Source of the DNA: an uncultured Bacteroidota bacterium
GTDB lineage: Bacteria; Bacteroidota; Bacteroidia; Chitinophagales; Saprospiraceae
DNA: 51,527 nucleotides
Direction of reading: 5' to 3'
Assembly: GCA_937861115.1 (NCBI GenBank)
Contig: CALMBD010000114.1
Location: 1 to 51,527, forward strand
The position numbers and the translations under genes are program-made. Numbering within the stretch: position 1 is the first letter of the stretch; each line of letters starts with the position of its first letter. This document shows positions 6,730-15,252 of the stretch, piece after piece. The notes beneath the pieces are model-generated. The model saw nothing but the letters and a program-made list of their open reading frames with translations. It searched no databases and had not been told where the DNA came from.

Positions 6730-9700
6730 TCACTTTTTCAGAAAATCAGATGTTATTTTCAATCGTTCGGGGTTCTCGTTGTAGGAAAATGCTACTACTG
6801 CTCGTCCACCTGCCGCAAGTCCTGTCAATCCAATTCCAATCCCTTTCACAATTGGATGTGGAACTTTTGACAGCCCTGTTCCAACAAGGCCTACACCTCC
6901 TGCAACCTTGTCAGAGACTTTTTGTGCTTCTCTGTTCTCTCTTGCTAATTGCTGTACGGGACTTAATCCGGAGTTTTCCTTTTTGAAATTCTGAACATCT
7001 TTTGCAATCTGTTGAAACTCCTGGCTTGCTTTATTCATTTCCAAGTTTTTATATTCATCAATTGTTGTTGTATTACTACCGGAAATAATGGTAGCAGTAT
7101 TTGTTTGACTCACCTCCCCGACGTTCCCGCTTTGGTCTATCTTCGTTGTGGTTATCTGCGTCTGGTTCATGGTATACAAGGTATTGCCCTCATCATCCTT
7201 TTGCACAGTTTGAGTTGTCACGATTTCCTTGACCATATCTGTTCCTTTGGTTTTACCCTTGTCGTCAAACCGGAAAGACACCTCTATTCTTCTCGTTGTT
7301 TGTGTAACGGTGGGTTTGGGCAGTTCAGCCTCCTTCCCATCCGGGTCGACAAACATCAAGGGGTTATTAAATGCATAATTATATGGGGAGTGTGGTTTCA
7401 TTTTCTCTGCAAGCGGATCAATACTCCACCATCTTCCAATTGCAGGATCGTACCATCTTGCGCCATAATCGTTGAGATTCAGGGCAAAATCGTCATTGTA
7501 CTCTTTGCTGTTATACTGGTACCTGTTGTCAGGAGCAACATTATTCATCCATGAATAAGTCATGTTCAATCCAAAGGGATAGTAATGATTTTCCTGAAGA
7601 ATATCGCCCGGGACATCCACAACATTGTTGGCGTTGAGGTCAGCAAAAGTCAGGCGCTCATTGCCCAAGTGGTCCTTGATTGTATATTCGTATTGATATG
7701 ATGTTCCGCCAAGTGGGACAATGCGACCTTCCAAGTGGTAGATTGCTTCCAGTGTCAACGCCCCCCCGCTATTTGTGCGGTATTCCAGCCCGTTCACATA
7801 GTCCTGGGTATAGCCTGCAGAAGTAGTCGGGGAAACTGTCCTGCGCAGTTTTTTACCCAACTGATCATATAAAATACTCATCGAACCATTCGATCCGAAA
7901 CTGAAATTGGTGGGCAGGTTCAAATGATTGTATGTGACAGACATACCAGTACTGGCGCCTTTGTACGGATCCAGTGTCATGTTGCCGTCGACGTCGTAAG
8001 AATAGGTTGAAGAACCTGTAGCGTAGATGCCTGGGTTAAAGCCCTGTGCCTTTGCCACATTACCGACCGCCGATTCCGTGATTTTCTGGATGCGATTTGA
8101 AGCGTAATTATATGTAAAAGAGAGATTGTCGATTACCCCGTTCGTATAACAGGTCGCGCTGACAGGGTCTTTATACAACCCTCTGCGTAAAAGCGAGGTG
8201 ATATTGCCTCTTATATCGTAAGTGACATTTTCCTGAAACTTGTTATCTGTAGATGCCGTTCCGGAAGAGGTGATATCAGCGTAATATGCCGACGTCAGCC
8301 TATTCAGAAAATCATACTGAAGTGAATATCCCTGACGCTGACGGCCCCTTGTTTGCCAGACCAACTGAGAAATATTGCCATTGCGCTGACCCGTCGGGCT
8401 GCCAAATGTGAATCCGGGTGTTTCGTAGTAAAGGTCAAGTTTGAAGATATCGTTGCCGTCGGGATTCGACGAGAATGCAGCTTCTGCCGGGTCTGGTGTT
8501 GCCGGGTTAGTGGCACATAAAGCAATAGCCGACTGACTCAAGGCGCTGAAACTACTACCGCCATTGATAGACGTTAGCCAGTTACGGTCGTTATAAGCAT
8601 AATCAATACTCTGCAGGAAAGAACTTGTCCCGCCAGAGGTAACTGCTCCAAGGCTTTTGTCGATCAACCGATCCCGGAAGTCATAGGCATATTGAGCCAA
8701 TTGTTTTTCTGCATTCGCATCAATTTTATGATACAATGCCGTCTGGCGACCGGAATGATCGTATGTCGAGCGGGTGGTCAGAGTCAGCGTAGCCGAAGAT
8801 GTACTGGATTTGTGTGCACGTACTTCGGTGAGAACATTTCCTGCATAATCGTAAGTATAGGTAAGGTTGTCTAGCCCTGTTCCATTCGTCAGGTGGTTGT
8901 TACCGCTATCGGTTACCATACGGCCGGTCACACTATTGTACGTGAAGTTTCGGGTGATGGGAATTGAATAACCCGGTATCCAGGTTTGGGAGGTAATAAG
9001 TTTGTCCAAACTGTAGGTATAGGCGGTATGTTGTTCATTATACGAAAGCGTGGCATTATTCGGATCCGGGTTTACACTGATATGAATACCATTGCTTATC
9101 GGTCGGCCATAATCATCATATTTATTTAGCAACCACTTGTTGGCAGATTGAAAAACTCCTGTCTGAGTAAGAACTAACTGATCGCGCAAGTTAAATTTCA
9201 TATTAATCCCGGCCATATCAGGAATCTTTTTGTATGTCATATGATTCGCAGCGTCATAGGCATATTCATAGCGGAGATTGCTTTCCGACAAACCTGTTCC
9301 GACTCCAGGGGGCAATACCTTTACTACTCGGTTTTTATCATCGTAAAGGGTATATGTATTGGCAACATTGGTGGATTCCTTTTGACAGGAGAGCAACACT
9401 CGGCCTTTTTTATCCTTGTACGTAATGGTTTGAAGATTTTTGGTGGCAGACTGTGGTTTGGTCACTGTACTCTTAAAAAGACTGTTCGCAGCGTAATACG
9501 ATGTTAGTGTAGTACCGTCGGAGTATCCTACTTCACTGGTTGTATTGGCAGCATAGGTAATTGAAGCAGCATAACCTCCCGGAGGGGTAATAACCGTTTC
9601 CCGATTCAGAGGCGACGTTTCATATTGTGTCCAGGTGTACGTCTGCCCACCCGGAACCGTAGCAAATGCACCTGTGTTCACTGCCGTTTCAAATGGGGTG

Positions 9701-12700
9701 TACTGTTTTGTTACACGTCCCTGGTTGTCATACTCCACTGCACTCACCACATCCTTTTGTGCCGGCGACCAGCCTTTTTTCACGGTCTGTTGAGACCGAC
9801 CCAGCCCGTCGAGGTATTCTATCGATTCGGTACTCGTCAGGCTACTGCCGGTTACTGCCGTGAAACTGTTTTTCGCCTTAATCCAGTTGCGCGTATCTGA
9901 TACTTCGTTGAAGTGATAGGTGTATTCCGTTTTTACATTTCCATCCACCACCGCACCACTGACCACGCTGGCGTTGTCTTTTGTGCTCTTCGTCAGTCGC
10001 ATCAACCAGTCGTATACAAAACCCGTTTTCCGTCCGTCTATATCGGTAATCGACCGTAACAGCCGTGTGCCAGGGTAGTAATCGTACGTAATGACGTGGC
10101 TTTTGTAGGTTTTCGACTGTAGCTGGCCGCCTGTAGTCCATACGTATGTTTCCGGGTCAGTCCAGTTGGCTGTTGTAAACGAGGCCGGGCTGCCTTTGGT
10201 GTTGTAGCTGTTCATCGTACCCTTTAACACCCAGGTACCCGTTGTCGGGGTGCCGTTGCTCCAAGTCATTTCATAACTATAGAAAAGCCGTGGCCGGACA
10301 TGGGTGGAAGAAATACAGGACGTACTGCTGTAAAATGTACCGCTATCGTTAAAGGAAGCAAAATCTTTGCGACTGCCCTCTACCTGCAAGCCCCCCACCT
10401 TAGTGACAATCTCGTAGGGTTCGCCAATGATGTTGCGCGCCAACAACTGGTCTCGGAGGCACCCGGCGGTAAGGTCGTAGGGATACTTGTATTCCTTCCG
10501 CGTCACCTTGTTATCCGAATTGGTCATTACCTCGGCCGTCGGCATAAAGTAGTTGTTGAAATTGCCGTATTCGTAATTGGTAGTAGTCGTTACCCCGTCG
10601 AGCATTTCCACCCTTGTATCGAGGCGATAAACGCTTGACAACAGAACGTATTTTTCAACCCGGAAGCCCGTGTAGGTGTGTGTTTCCTCGCTTCCCAAAT
10701 AATTGTGTTTGCAGGCTAGAGGGATCGTCAAAACCTTGTTTATCGAACCGGTATTGACCTGAATGCCATACTCTGCACCTGTTGATGTCGTGGAGGCCAC
10801 CAGTGCATTTGAGGTATTATAGGTGCGTTCCTGGTCCGGCTTGCCCAGCGTCACCGACGGGCGGTCCGGCGTCAGCGGGTAGGTGTACAACGGCGGATTG
10901 CTTTGTGTGTACAAGAAGGTATACACCTTGTATCCGTTGCCGTTGTGGTTTTCCTTCACCCGTTTGTAGCCGCAGTGAAAGCCCTCGAAATTAAACATCG
11001 GCACCATCGATTGCTCGGTAAAGATCATCTGGTAGTACGAGATATAACCGGGCATGTGGTTGGAGGGTATGTCTATGGCTGCCGTGCCTTCCACATTGAA
11101 GCCATATACCGGCATTTTGTACAATACACCGCTCGAAGCCGTCGCAGAGTTTTCCTCCAGGTATTCGTAGGTTTTTACAAGATCGTTTGCCGAAGGCGTT
11201 ACGTCCTGACTGCGAATTTCCTTGATGCGCAGGCCGCCGACGGTTTTGTTCTGAAGCGATGAGGTCGTAGAATTGATGTACAACTGCCCATAGCCGTCGG
11301 TCGTGGATATCCTGAATTTATAATTGGTGTTGGCCAGGAAGGTAATGCCGTTGCCTTCCAGGTAAGACAGGTTGACTTCCGGCGACCAGACCGTCTGATT
11401 ATCCGGATTGCCACTGATATTGAACGAATAGGAGCCCATCGTGGCGTTGTCCGACCCGCGCAGTGCCGTTACCGTAACCGGCACGGTATACTGGTTCACG
11501 CAAGTCGACGGCGCCGGAGGACTGAAATACGGGGGAATATCCGCCAGGGATATTTTGAACTTGGTATTGTTGTTCTGCAACTCCGTGGAGGTGAACTGGA
11601 TATTCGCCGAGGTATTTGTCTGCACACCACAGCAGTTGCCAATGTACAGGTCGGCGCAACTGTACAAGTGCAGTTTTTCAACCGTTGTCGGCACCATTGT
11701 CTGCACCGTATTGGCTTCGTAGGTAAATTTCGTTTTGCCGCCTGTCGGGTATTTTATTGCGATCAACATGCCTTTTTTCAACCATGTTTCGTTCGACTCC
11801 TTGTTGGCATTGCCGAAGGTGACGGTGGTGGAACTGTTGGGCACCGTAAGGGTTGTGGACGGAACACTCACCAGTTGCGTTTCATTTGCCAGGGCGCCGT
11901 TGTAAAACCCCCAGTGGTCGGTCGCTTTCGACATCCGCCAGGGCAGGAAATTGCTGCTGTAGGTAAAAACATACGGCGGAATGGTCGTAGCCGGGCCGCC
12001 GCAGCTACTTTCCTGCACCTGATTCAGCCGCAAGCGTTTGTACAAACTGGTCGTCTGAACAGAGGTTGTATCCGTAAAGTAGTCGTAGGAAAACGTAAAG
12101 CGCTTACAAGCCACCTGAGGCGAACCGGATTTAATGTCGACATATTCCAGTCGCTTGGCATCCAGCGCGTGCAGGTTGTCGGGATTCAGGTCGAGGCGGT
12201 TGGTCGTGGCCATAAAATCGAGGGTTTCCGTACTGCTGCTGATGCTGCGCAGGCGCTTGCCGTCGATCTCCGTCTGGAAGCCGGGGTGATAGGTGTCGAT
12301 GCCCGTCGGGTGGCATTCATAGCCGGTATTGCCCTGCGGATCAGGGCAAAATGCCGAGTTAAATTCCTTTTGTTTGCAGGGGGCATAGTTCCAGTAGGAA
12401 TAGTATTCCTGGTCGTAGGAAAGGTTGATCGAATACTTCAGGTCAGGCGTTTCCACTTTCAGCAGGTACCAGCTCGAGCAGTAGGTTTTCGTCGAAGGTT
12501 CGCCAAACTGGTGGGTGTATTCCCGGGCTGCTACCGTTGAACCGCTTATAACTGCTTCGCCAAAGGTGTAGCGCGTACCGTCGGTGCCGATGAGCGTGAA
12601 TTTGGTGAACGAAGAATTGAACTCCAGTTTAAGGTCTTGCCTCGGGATAAATGTATAGGCAGGCTTGCCTTGCGACGCTGCGGCGCTGTAATCGATATAA

Positions 12701-13224
12701 AACTTGCCGCTGTAGCCACCGACATTGAACGTGAACAGGTCGGGCTCGGTATCGAGGTTGCCCTGACCCGCCTGACTCAGCATGTCTTTGTGGCTCTGAA
12801 TGTTGAGGTCAAATGTCGCCGGCAGGTTGGCGCCATTGGGATAGTAGCCATAGGGATACGACTCATCGGGGATGCCCTGCACCGTGCGGGTGATGATGCC
12901 TCCCGCATTCAGACTCCAGCCTGTACCCACCCAACTGGCCATTTCTGCAACCTTGATACCCGAGGCGTGGTAACTGAGTTCCACCGGCAGCGATAATGGC
13001 CCCTCCTGCACCGTATGGATCGGAATTTTGATCTCCGGAATACCCGTAAATAGGTTGACCGGTATATCGCCGTATTTGCCCAGGGCTGCGGCATTCGGTG
13101 CGGCCATGACGGCGCCCGAAACGTATTTATTGTTGGGCTGTGCGCTGATTTTCAGGGAAATAAGCGCCAATACGATCACCTGAATCAGGCGAAAAGAGTG
13201 TGTTTTGATGTCAGGGTACAGCAT
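6730..13224 (-). CDS. Giant RHS/YD-repeat exported protein with a variable C-terminal tail
   Basis: I chose the start at 13222-13224 because it immediately precedes a signal peptide (MLYPDIKTHSFRLIQVIVL...KISAQ). Upstream in-frame starts at 13231-13233, 13318-13320 and further overlap the promoter elements. This gives 2164 residues. The N-terminal part has the Bacteroidota RHS shell (VNLFTGIPEIKIPIHTVQEG, SWVGTGWSLNAGGIITR). A long run of YD repeats follows (for example YDYAGNVLTEVRAH, YDFRDRLIDKSLG). The RHS core ends at YGARWYDPAIGRW, SIDPLAE, SPYNYAFNNPLMFVDPDGK. After DPDGK comes a tail of about 201 residues (coded at 6733-7335) that is polar and Thr-rich, then has a Gly-rich hydrophobic stretch (VAGGVGLVGTGL to GLAAGGRAVVAF). 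Family knowledge: RHS cages often carry polymorphic toxin tips. No immunity gene follows; only 50 bases separate it from the M43-like gene. Confidence 0.85.
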   Translation of the reverse strand: MLYPDIKTHSFRLIQVIVLALISLKISAQPNNKYVSGAVMAAPNAAALGKYGDIPVNLFTGIPEIKIPIHTVQEGPLSLPVELSYHASGIKVAEMASWVGTGWSLNAGGIITRTVQGIPDESYPYGYYPNGANLPATFDLNIQSHKDMLSQAGQGNLDTEPDLFTFNVGGYSGKFYIDYSAAASQGKPAYTFIPRQDLKLEFNSSFTKFTLIGTDGTRYTFGEAVISGSTVAAREYTHQFGEPSTKTYCSSWYLLKVETPDLKYSINLSYDQEYYSYWNYAPCKQKEFNSAFCPDPQGNTGYECHPTGIDTYHPGFQTEIDGKRLRSISSSTETLDFMATTNRLDLNPDNLHALDAKRLEYVDIKSGSPQVACKRFTFSYDYFTDTTSVQTTSLYKRLRLNQVQESSCGGPATTIPPYVFTYSSNFLPWRMSKATDHWGFYNGALANETQLVSVPSTTLTVPNSSTTVTFGNANKESNETWLKKGMLIAIKYPTGGKTKFTYEANTVQTMVPTTVEKLHLYSCADLYIGNCCGVQTNTSANIQFTSTELQNNNTKFKISLADIPPYFSPPAPSTCVNQYTVPVTVTALRGSDNATMGSYSFNISGNPDNQTVWSPEVNLSYLEGNGITFLANTNYKFRISTTDGYGQLYINSTTSSLQNKTVGGLRIKEIRSQDVTPSANDLVKTYEYLEENSATASSGVLYKMPVYGFNVEGTAAIDIPSNHMPGYISYYQMIFTEQSMVPMFNFEGFHCGYKRVKENHNGNGYKVYTFLYTQSNPPLYTYPLTPDRPSVTLGKPDQERTYNTSNALVASTTSTGAEYGIQVNTGSINKVLTIPLACKHNYLGSEETHTYTGFRVEKYVLLSSVYRLDTRVEMLDGVTTTTNYEYGNFNNYFMPTAEVMTNSDNKVTRKEYKYPYDLTAGCLRDQLLARNIIGEPYEIVTKVGGLQVEGSRKDFASFNDSGTFYSSTSCISSTHVRPRLFYSYEMTWSNGTPTTGTWVLKGTMNSYNTKGSPASFTTANWTDPETYVWTTGGQLQSKTYKSHVITYDYYPGTRLLRSITDIDGRKTGFVYDWLMRLTKSTKDNASVVSGAVVDGNVKTEYTYHFNEVSDTRNWIKAKNSFTAVTGSSLTSTESIEYLDGLGRSQQTVKKGWSPAQKDVVSAVEYDNQGRVTKQYTPFETAVNTGAFATVPGGQTYTWTQYETSPLNRETVITPPGGYAASITYAANTTSEVGYSDGTTLTSYYAANSLFKSTVTKPQSATKNLQTITYKDKKGRVLLSCQKESTNVANTYTLYDDKNRVVKVLPPGVGTGLSESNLRYEYAYDAANHMTYKKIPDMAGINMKFNLRDQLVLTQTGVFQSANKWLLNKYDDYGRPISNGIHISVNPDPNNATLSYNEQHTAYTYSLDKLITSQTWIPGYSIPITRNFTYNSVTGRMVTDSGNNHLTNGTGLDNLTYTYDYAGNVLTEVRAHKSSTSSATLTLTTRSTYDHSGRQTALYHKIDANAEKQLAQYAYDFRDRLIDKSLGAVTSGGTSSFLQSIDYAYNDRNWLTSINGGSSFSALSQSAIALCATNPATPDPAEAAFSSNPDGNDIFKLDLYYETPGFTFGSPTGQRNGNISQLVWQTRGRQRQGYSLQYDFLNRLTSAYYADITSSGTASTDNKFQENVTYDIRGNITSLLRRGLYKDPVSATCYTNGVIDNLSFTYNYASNRIQKITESAVGNVAKAQGFNPGIYATGSSTYSYDVDGNMTLDPYKGASTGMSVTYNHLNLPTNFSFGSNGSMSILYDQLGKKLRRTVSPTTSAGYTQDYVNGLEYRTNSGGALTLEAIYHLEGRIVPLGGTSYQYEYTIKDHLGNERLTFADLNANNVVDVPGDILQENHYYPFGLNMTYSWMNNVAPDNRYQYNSKEYNDDFALNLNDYGARWYDPAIGRWWSIDPLAEKMKPHSPYNYAFNNPLMFVDPDGKEAELPKPTVTQTTRRIEVSFRFDDKGKTKGTDMVKEIVTTQTVQKDDEGNTLYTMNQTQITTTKIDQSGNVGEVSQTNTATIISGSNTTTIDEYKNLEMNKASQEFQQIAKDVQNFKKENSGLSPVQQLARENREAQKVSDKVAGGVGLVGTGLSKVPHPIVKGIGIGLTGLAAGGRAVVAFSYNENPERLKITSDFLKK

Positions 13225-13292
13225 ACGGATCATGCGGATTGCCGGTAGAGGAAGTTTTGTGAGCAGCGTGTTTTCCGGGAATTTTTCCGAAA

Positions 13293-13300
13293 CAAAGGTG
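13293..13300 (-). promoter_or_regulatory. Putative -7 box of the RHS gene, within a conserved 12-base element
   Basis: The minus strand reads CACCTTTG, one base off TAnnTTTG. The plus-strand block CGAAACAAAGGT (13288-13299) recurs exactly at 15189-15200 in front of the lipoprotein gene. Both copies lie at the same distance from the ATCATTTTG(T/C)GCCA block. Confidence 0.5.
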
Positions 13301-13315
13301 GGGGTGCAGGTAGTG

Positions 13316-13360
13316 ATCATTTTGTGCCATTTGGGGTCAGATGGGGCCAATTGGGGCCAG
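13316..13360 (-). promoter_or_regulatory. Array of 10-bp-phased repeats upstream of the RHS promoter (candidate operator)
   Basis: In gene direction the array is four contiguous decamers: CTGGCCCCAA, TTGGCCCCAT, CTGACCCCAA, ATGGCACAAA (13351-13360, 13341-13350, 13331-13340, 13321-13330). The period is exactly one DNA turn. The array ends in a block ATCATTTTGTGCCA (13316-13329, plus strand) that is 13/14 identical to 15217-15230. The decamers lie about where an activator would sit upstream of the -33 region. Binding by the adjacent HTH protein is inference. Confidence 0.55.
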
Positions 13361-13403
13361 GTATTACCGGTAAGTCGAGTACCGAATATTCCAATAAATA
13401 CTA

Positions 13404-13439
13404 CGGGGTAACCGGGACGAACCTGTCCCAATTACCCCG
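13404..13439. repeat. Nested perfect inverted repeat between the HTH gene and the RHS promoter
   Basis: CGGGGTAA (13404-13411) pairs with TTACCCCG (13432-13439). Inside it, GGGAC (13414-13418) pairs with GTCCC (13425-13429), with symmetric 2-base internal loops. On the minus strand it is followed by TAGTATTTATTGG, a weak tail. It may end the HTH transcript or be an operator. Confidence 0.55.
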
Positions 13440-13594
13440 AAGGCAATACACTGGTTAATGTTGAGGTCTGGAGATAGTCAATTACATAACGAGATATCGC
13501 GTGCTGTACAAAACTCGCGACGGCATACTTTTAACAGCGGTCAAATTGTAAAATTGAAGTAAGCATATCAGGCTGATTGGATGTTGACGCCGTT

Positions 13595-13798
13595 TCAGGC
13601 CATTTCGAGCCATCCCAAACTCTTGTATATCTCCACCTGTTGCTCCGGCCCGATCAGGCCCCTTGGTATCTCAATCCGGGCATCCTTGAGCCGCCGCTGA
13701 AAAGTGCGCAGGCTAAAGCCCATGGCATCGGCAATTTCTTTTTTGTAACGCGCTCTGGTTTCGGAGTTAAGCGCAGTGATGGCGAGTGACTTTGTCAT
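13595..13798 (-). CDS. Small HTH DNA-binding protein, paralogue of the one at 15253-15462
   Basis: The protein has 67 residues and is basic in its N-terminal half. An HTH-like segment is visible at about 19-45 (KKEIADAMGFSLRTFQRRLK: helix, MGFS turn, candidate recognition helix). It is followed by a conserved tail with RGLI-x-P, Y-xx-LGWLE. The other small protein in this window aligns along nearly its whole length with the pattern KK-xxAD-x-MG-x-SL-x-T-xx-R-xx-K-x-A, then E-xx-RGLI-x-P, then Y-xx-LGWLE. I do not recognise a named family. It lies directly upstream of, and in the same direction as, the RHS gene, so a regulator of that gene is a reasonable inference. There is no signal peptide, consistent with a cytoplasmic regulator. 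Confidence 0.75.
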   Translation of the reverse strand: MTKSLAITALNSETRARYKKEIADAMGFSLRTFQRRLKDARIEIPRGLIGPEQQVEIYKSLGWLEMA

Positions 13799-13924
13799 GC
13801 TGAAGGTAGTTTTGTGTGTCGATTAATGGTAAAATGCTTCGACAAAGTTGATTCATCATTACAGGCTATTCAACTACACTTTTTTTGAATTTTCCGGGAT
13901 ACCGGTTTAGCAGGCAAAAAAAAA

Positions 13925-13951
13925 CACCAACTGGTACAAGTCCAGTTGGTG
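13925..13951 (-). terminator. Strong terminator of the lipoprotein gene
   Basis: CACCAACTGG (13925-13934) pairs perfectly with CCAGTTGGTG (13942-13951) around a 7-base loop. On the minus strand it is followed by nine T. It lies 24 bases after the stop codon of the gene ending at 13975. Confidence 0.9.
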
Positions 13952-13974
13952 CAGTCAAACAAATGGGAAAACTT

Positions 13975-15063
13975 CTAGTTGCTGGCCGTACAGGAAGTAA
14001 CTGACGTGGAGAAAAACTCAGATACCGAGCTCGGAACAAAATCAAAGAAGTTGCTCGCCCAGCATGTACAGTTACTTACGTATATTGCCGTTCCATAATA
14101 ATTTGAGTAGGTAACATCATCGTCAAAGCGAACTTGATTGATGCTAAAAGCAGGTGCGCCATTGATTGGTGAAGTAATTCCGGACAGACTTCCCCCTCCG
14201 GAGACAGTCAGGTTGGAATTTTCGTAGTGCCACCCGATCCAGTTTTTGTATTTGCTTTCGCAGCGGTGCTGTACCCGGCAGCTCAGGGTGTAAAAGTAGA
14301 TGGGATAAGAACCTGTTCGAATCGGATTTTCGATCGTTATCCAGACCTTTCCTTTTACTTCGCGGCTTCCATTGTTGTTATTGTTCGTCTTATTGCCACA
14401 CGTTAGTTCGGGGCCCCTTGCTGTAATACCTTCTGTGTTATCCAGGTCGTAATTTGCTACGGCGAGGTGGTAAATGGGTGCAATGAATACATCCTCCGTT
14501 TGGGTACCTATCGGCTGGGTTTCCGCATTTTTTAAAGCGGCATAGTCGCCTTTCACCCTGATGGAGCGATCATTCGTGTATTTCCAAATCTCATCGCCGA
14601 TTTTCACAACACCCTCTTCGTTCAGCACGCAGCGGTAGTAATGCATCCAAAGCATTGGTTCAAGATCAACCTCATCGCCAATAAGTACTTTGTTGCGCCA
14701 TTTTTCGCGAAATGCATCCAATTTTGTTTGATCGCCAGATTTTACGATCTCGCTTAAATCTGCCTTGGCATCTTCAAAAGCAACGCCGAAGGAACGGTAA
14801 CCGGAACCGGCAAATTGCTTTACCCAGTCTATGATCTCATCCCCGTTCAGGTTCTCAGTTTGTGCAACAACCTGATCAAAATGTTCGCGGTCCTTGAAAA
14901 CCAAATAGCCGTTTTCAACTTTTATTAAGGCTGATGACGGATTGGTTTCCGGAACTCTTTCCTTATTACAGGACGTCAAAAAAAACGTGATTCCGGCAAA
15001 AATACCGGCTGCGATGGCGAAGACGGACAGCAGTCCTCTCTTCTGGATCAATGTGATAGTCAT
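13975..15063 (-). CDS. Surface or periplasmic lipoprotein of unknown function
   Basis: The protein has 362 residues. A hydrophobic signal sequence ends in the lipobox FFLTSC (Cys32), so it is expected to be a lipoprotein processed by signal peptidase II. The N-terminal third has a motif frequent in Bacteroidota lipoproteins: a short strand (NGYLVFKDREHFDQVV) followed by helices (DEIIDWVKQFAG). The C-terminal half is rich in Asn, Thr, Ser and Cys (RVQHRCESKYKNWIGWHY, SNCTCWASNFFDF) and looks beta-rich. I cannot name a function. It follows the small HTH gene at 15253-15462 with 189 bases between them, and its promoter shares a cis-element with that of the RHS gene. It ends at a strong terminator, so it is a self-contained unit. 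Confidence 0.8.
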   Translation of the reverse strand: MTITLIQKRGLLSVFAIAAGIFAGITFFLTSCNKERVPETNPSSALIKVENGYLVFKDREHFDQVVAQTENLNGDEIIDWVKQFAGSGYRSFGVAFEDAKADLSEIVKSGDQTKLDAFREKWRNKVLIGDEVDLEPMLWMHYYRCVLNEEGVVKIGDEIWKYTNDRSIRVKGDYAALKNAETQPIGTQTEDVFIAPIYHLAVANYDLDNTEGITARGPELTCGNKTNNNNNGSREVKGKVWITIENPIRTGSYPIYFYTLSCRVQHRCESKYKNWIGWHYENSNLTVSGGGSLSGITSPINGAPAFSINQVRFDDDVTYSNYYGTAIYVSNCTCWASNFFDFVPSSVSEFFSTSVTSCTASN

Positions 15064-15193
15064 TGTTGTTAGAGTAGTTTGTGTACCTCCCTCTTTCTGG
15101 CTCGAAGGATTTTGCCCCGTTTACTCTTTTATGGATTTTCAACGGCCCGTCTCCGAAATGTTCCGGGATAAACTCCGGAGGATCATTTCGAAA

Positions 15194-15201
15194 CAAAGGT
15201 C
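15194..15201 (-). promoter_or_regulatory. Putative -7 box of the lipoprotein gene, within a conserved 12-base element
   Basis: The minus strand reads GACCTTTG, one base off TAnnTTTG. It is part of CGAAACAAAGGT (15189-15200, plus strand), identical to 13288-13299. The leader to the start codon would be about 125 bases. Confidence 0.5.
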
Positions 15202-15216
15202 ATATCACATTGATAT

Positions 15217-15251
15217 ATCATTTTGCGCCAAATGGGCTCAATTCAGATCAA
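15217..15251 (-). promoter_or_regulatory. 10-bp-phased repeats upstream of the lipoprotein promoter (candidate operator)
   Basis: In gene direction it reads TTGATCTGAA, TTGAGCCCAT, TTGGCGCAAA (15242-15251, 15232-15241, 15222-15231), three decamers each with TG at positions 2-3. It ends in the block ATCATTTTGCGCCA (15217-15230, plus strand). The distance from this block to CGAAACAAAGGT is 28 bases start to start, exactly as upstream of the RHS gene. The array abuts the stop codon of the HTH gene. Confidence 0.5.
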
Positions 15252-15252
15252 A

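Larger units (their letters stand above)
13225..13594 (-). other. 370-base region between the small HTH gene and the RHS gene: promoter, phased repeats and hairpin
   Basis: No gene is seen. In RHS-gene direction it holds a nested hairpin (13404-13439), then a 10-bp-phased repeat array (13321-13360), then a -7-like box (13293-13300), then a leader of about 65 bases. The RHS reading frame stays open through this leader, but the signal peptide fits only the start near 13224. Confidence 0.65.

Noticed and set aside
14966-15196. 76-residue minus-strand ORF in the leader of the lipoprotein gene (starts MFRNDPPEF)
   Set aside because: It begins at the putative transcription start and overlaps the lipoprotein gene in another frame. 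A faint similarity to the out-of-gene translation upstream of the RHS gene probably reflects the shared promoter DNA, not a coding sequence.
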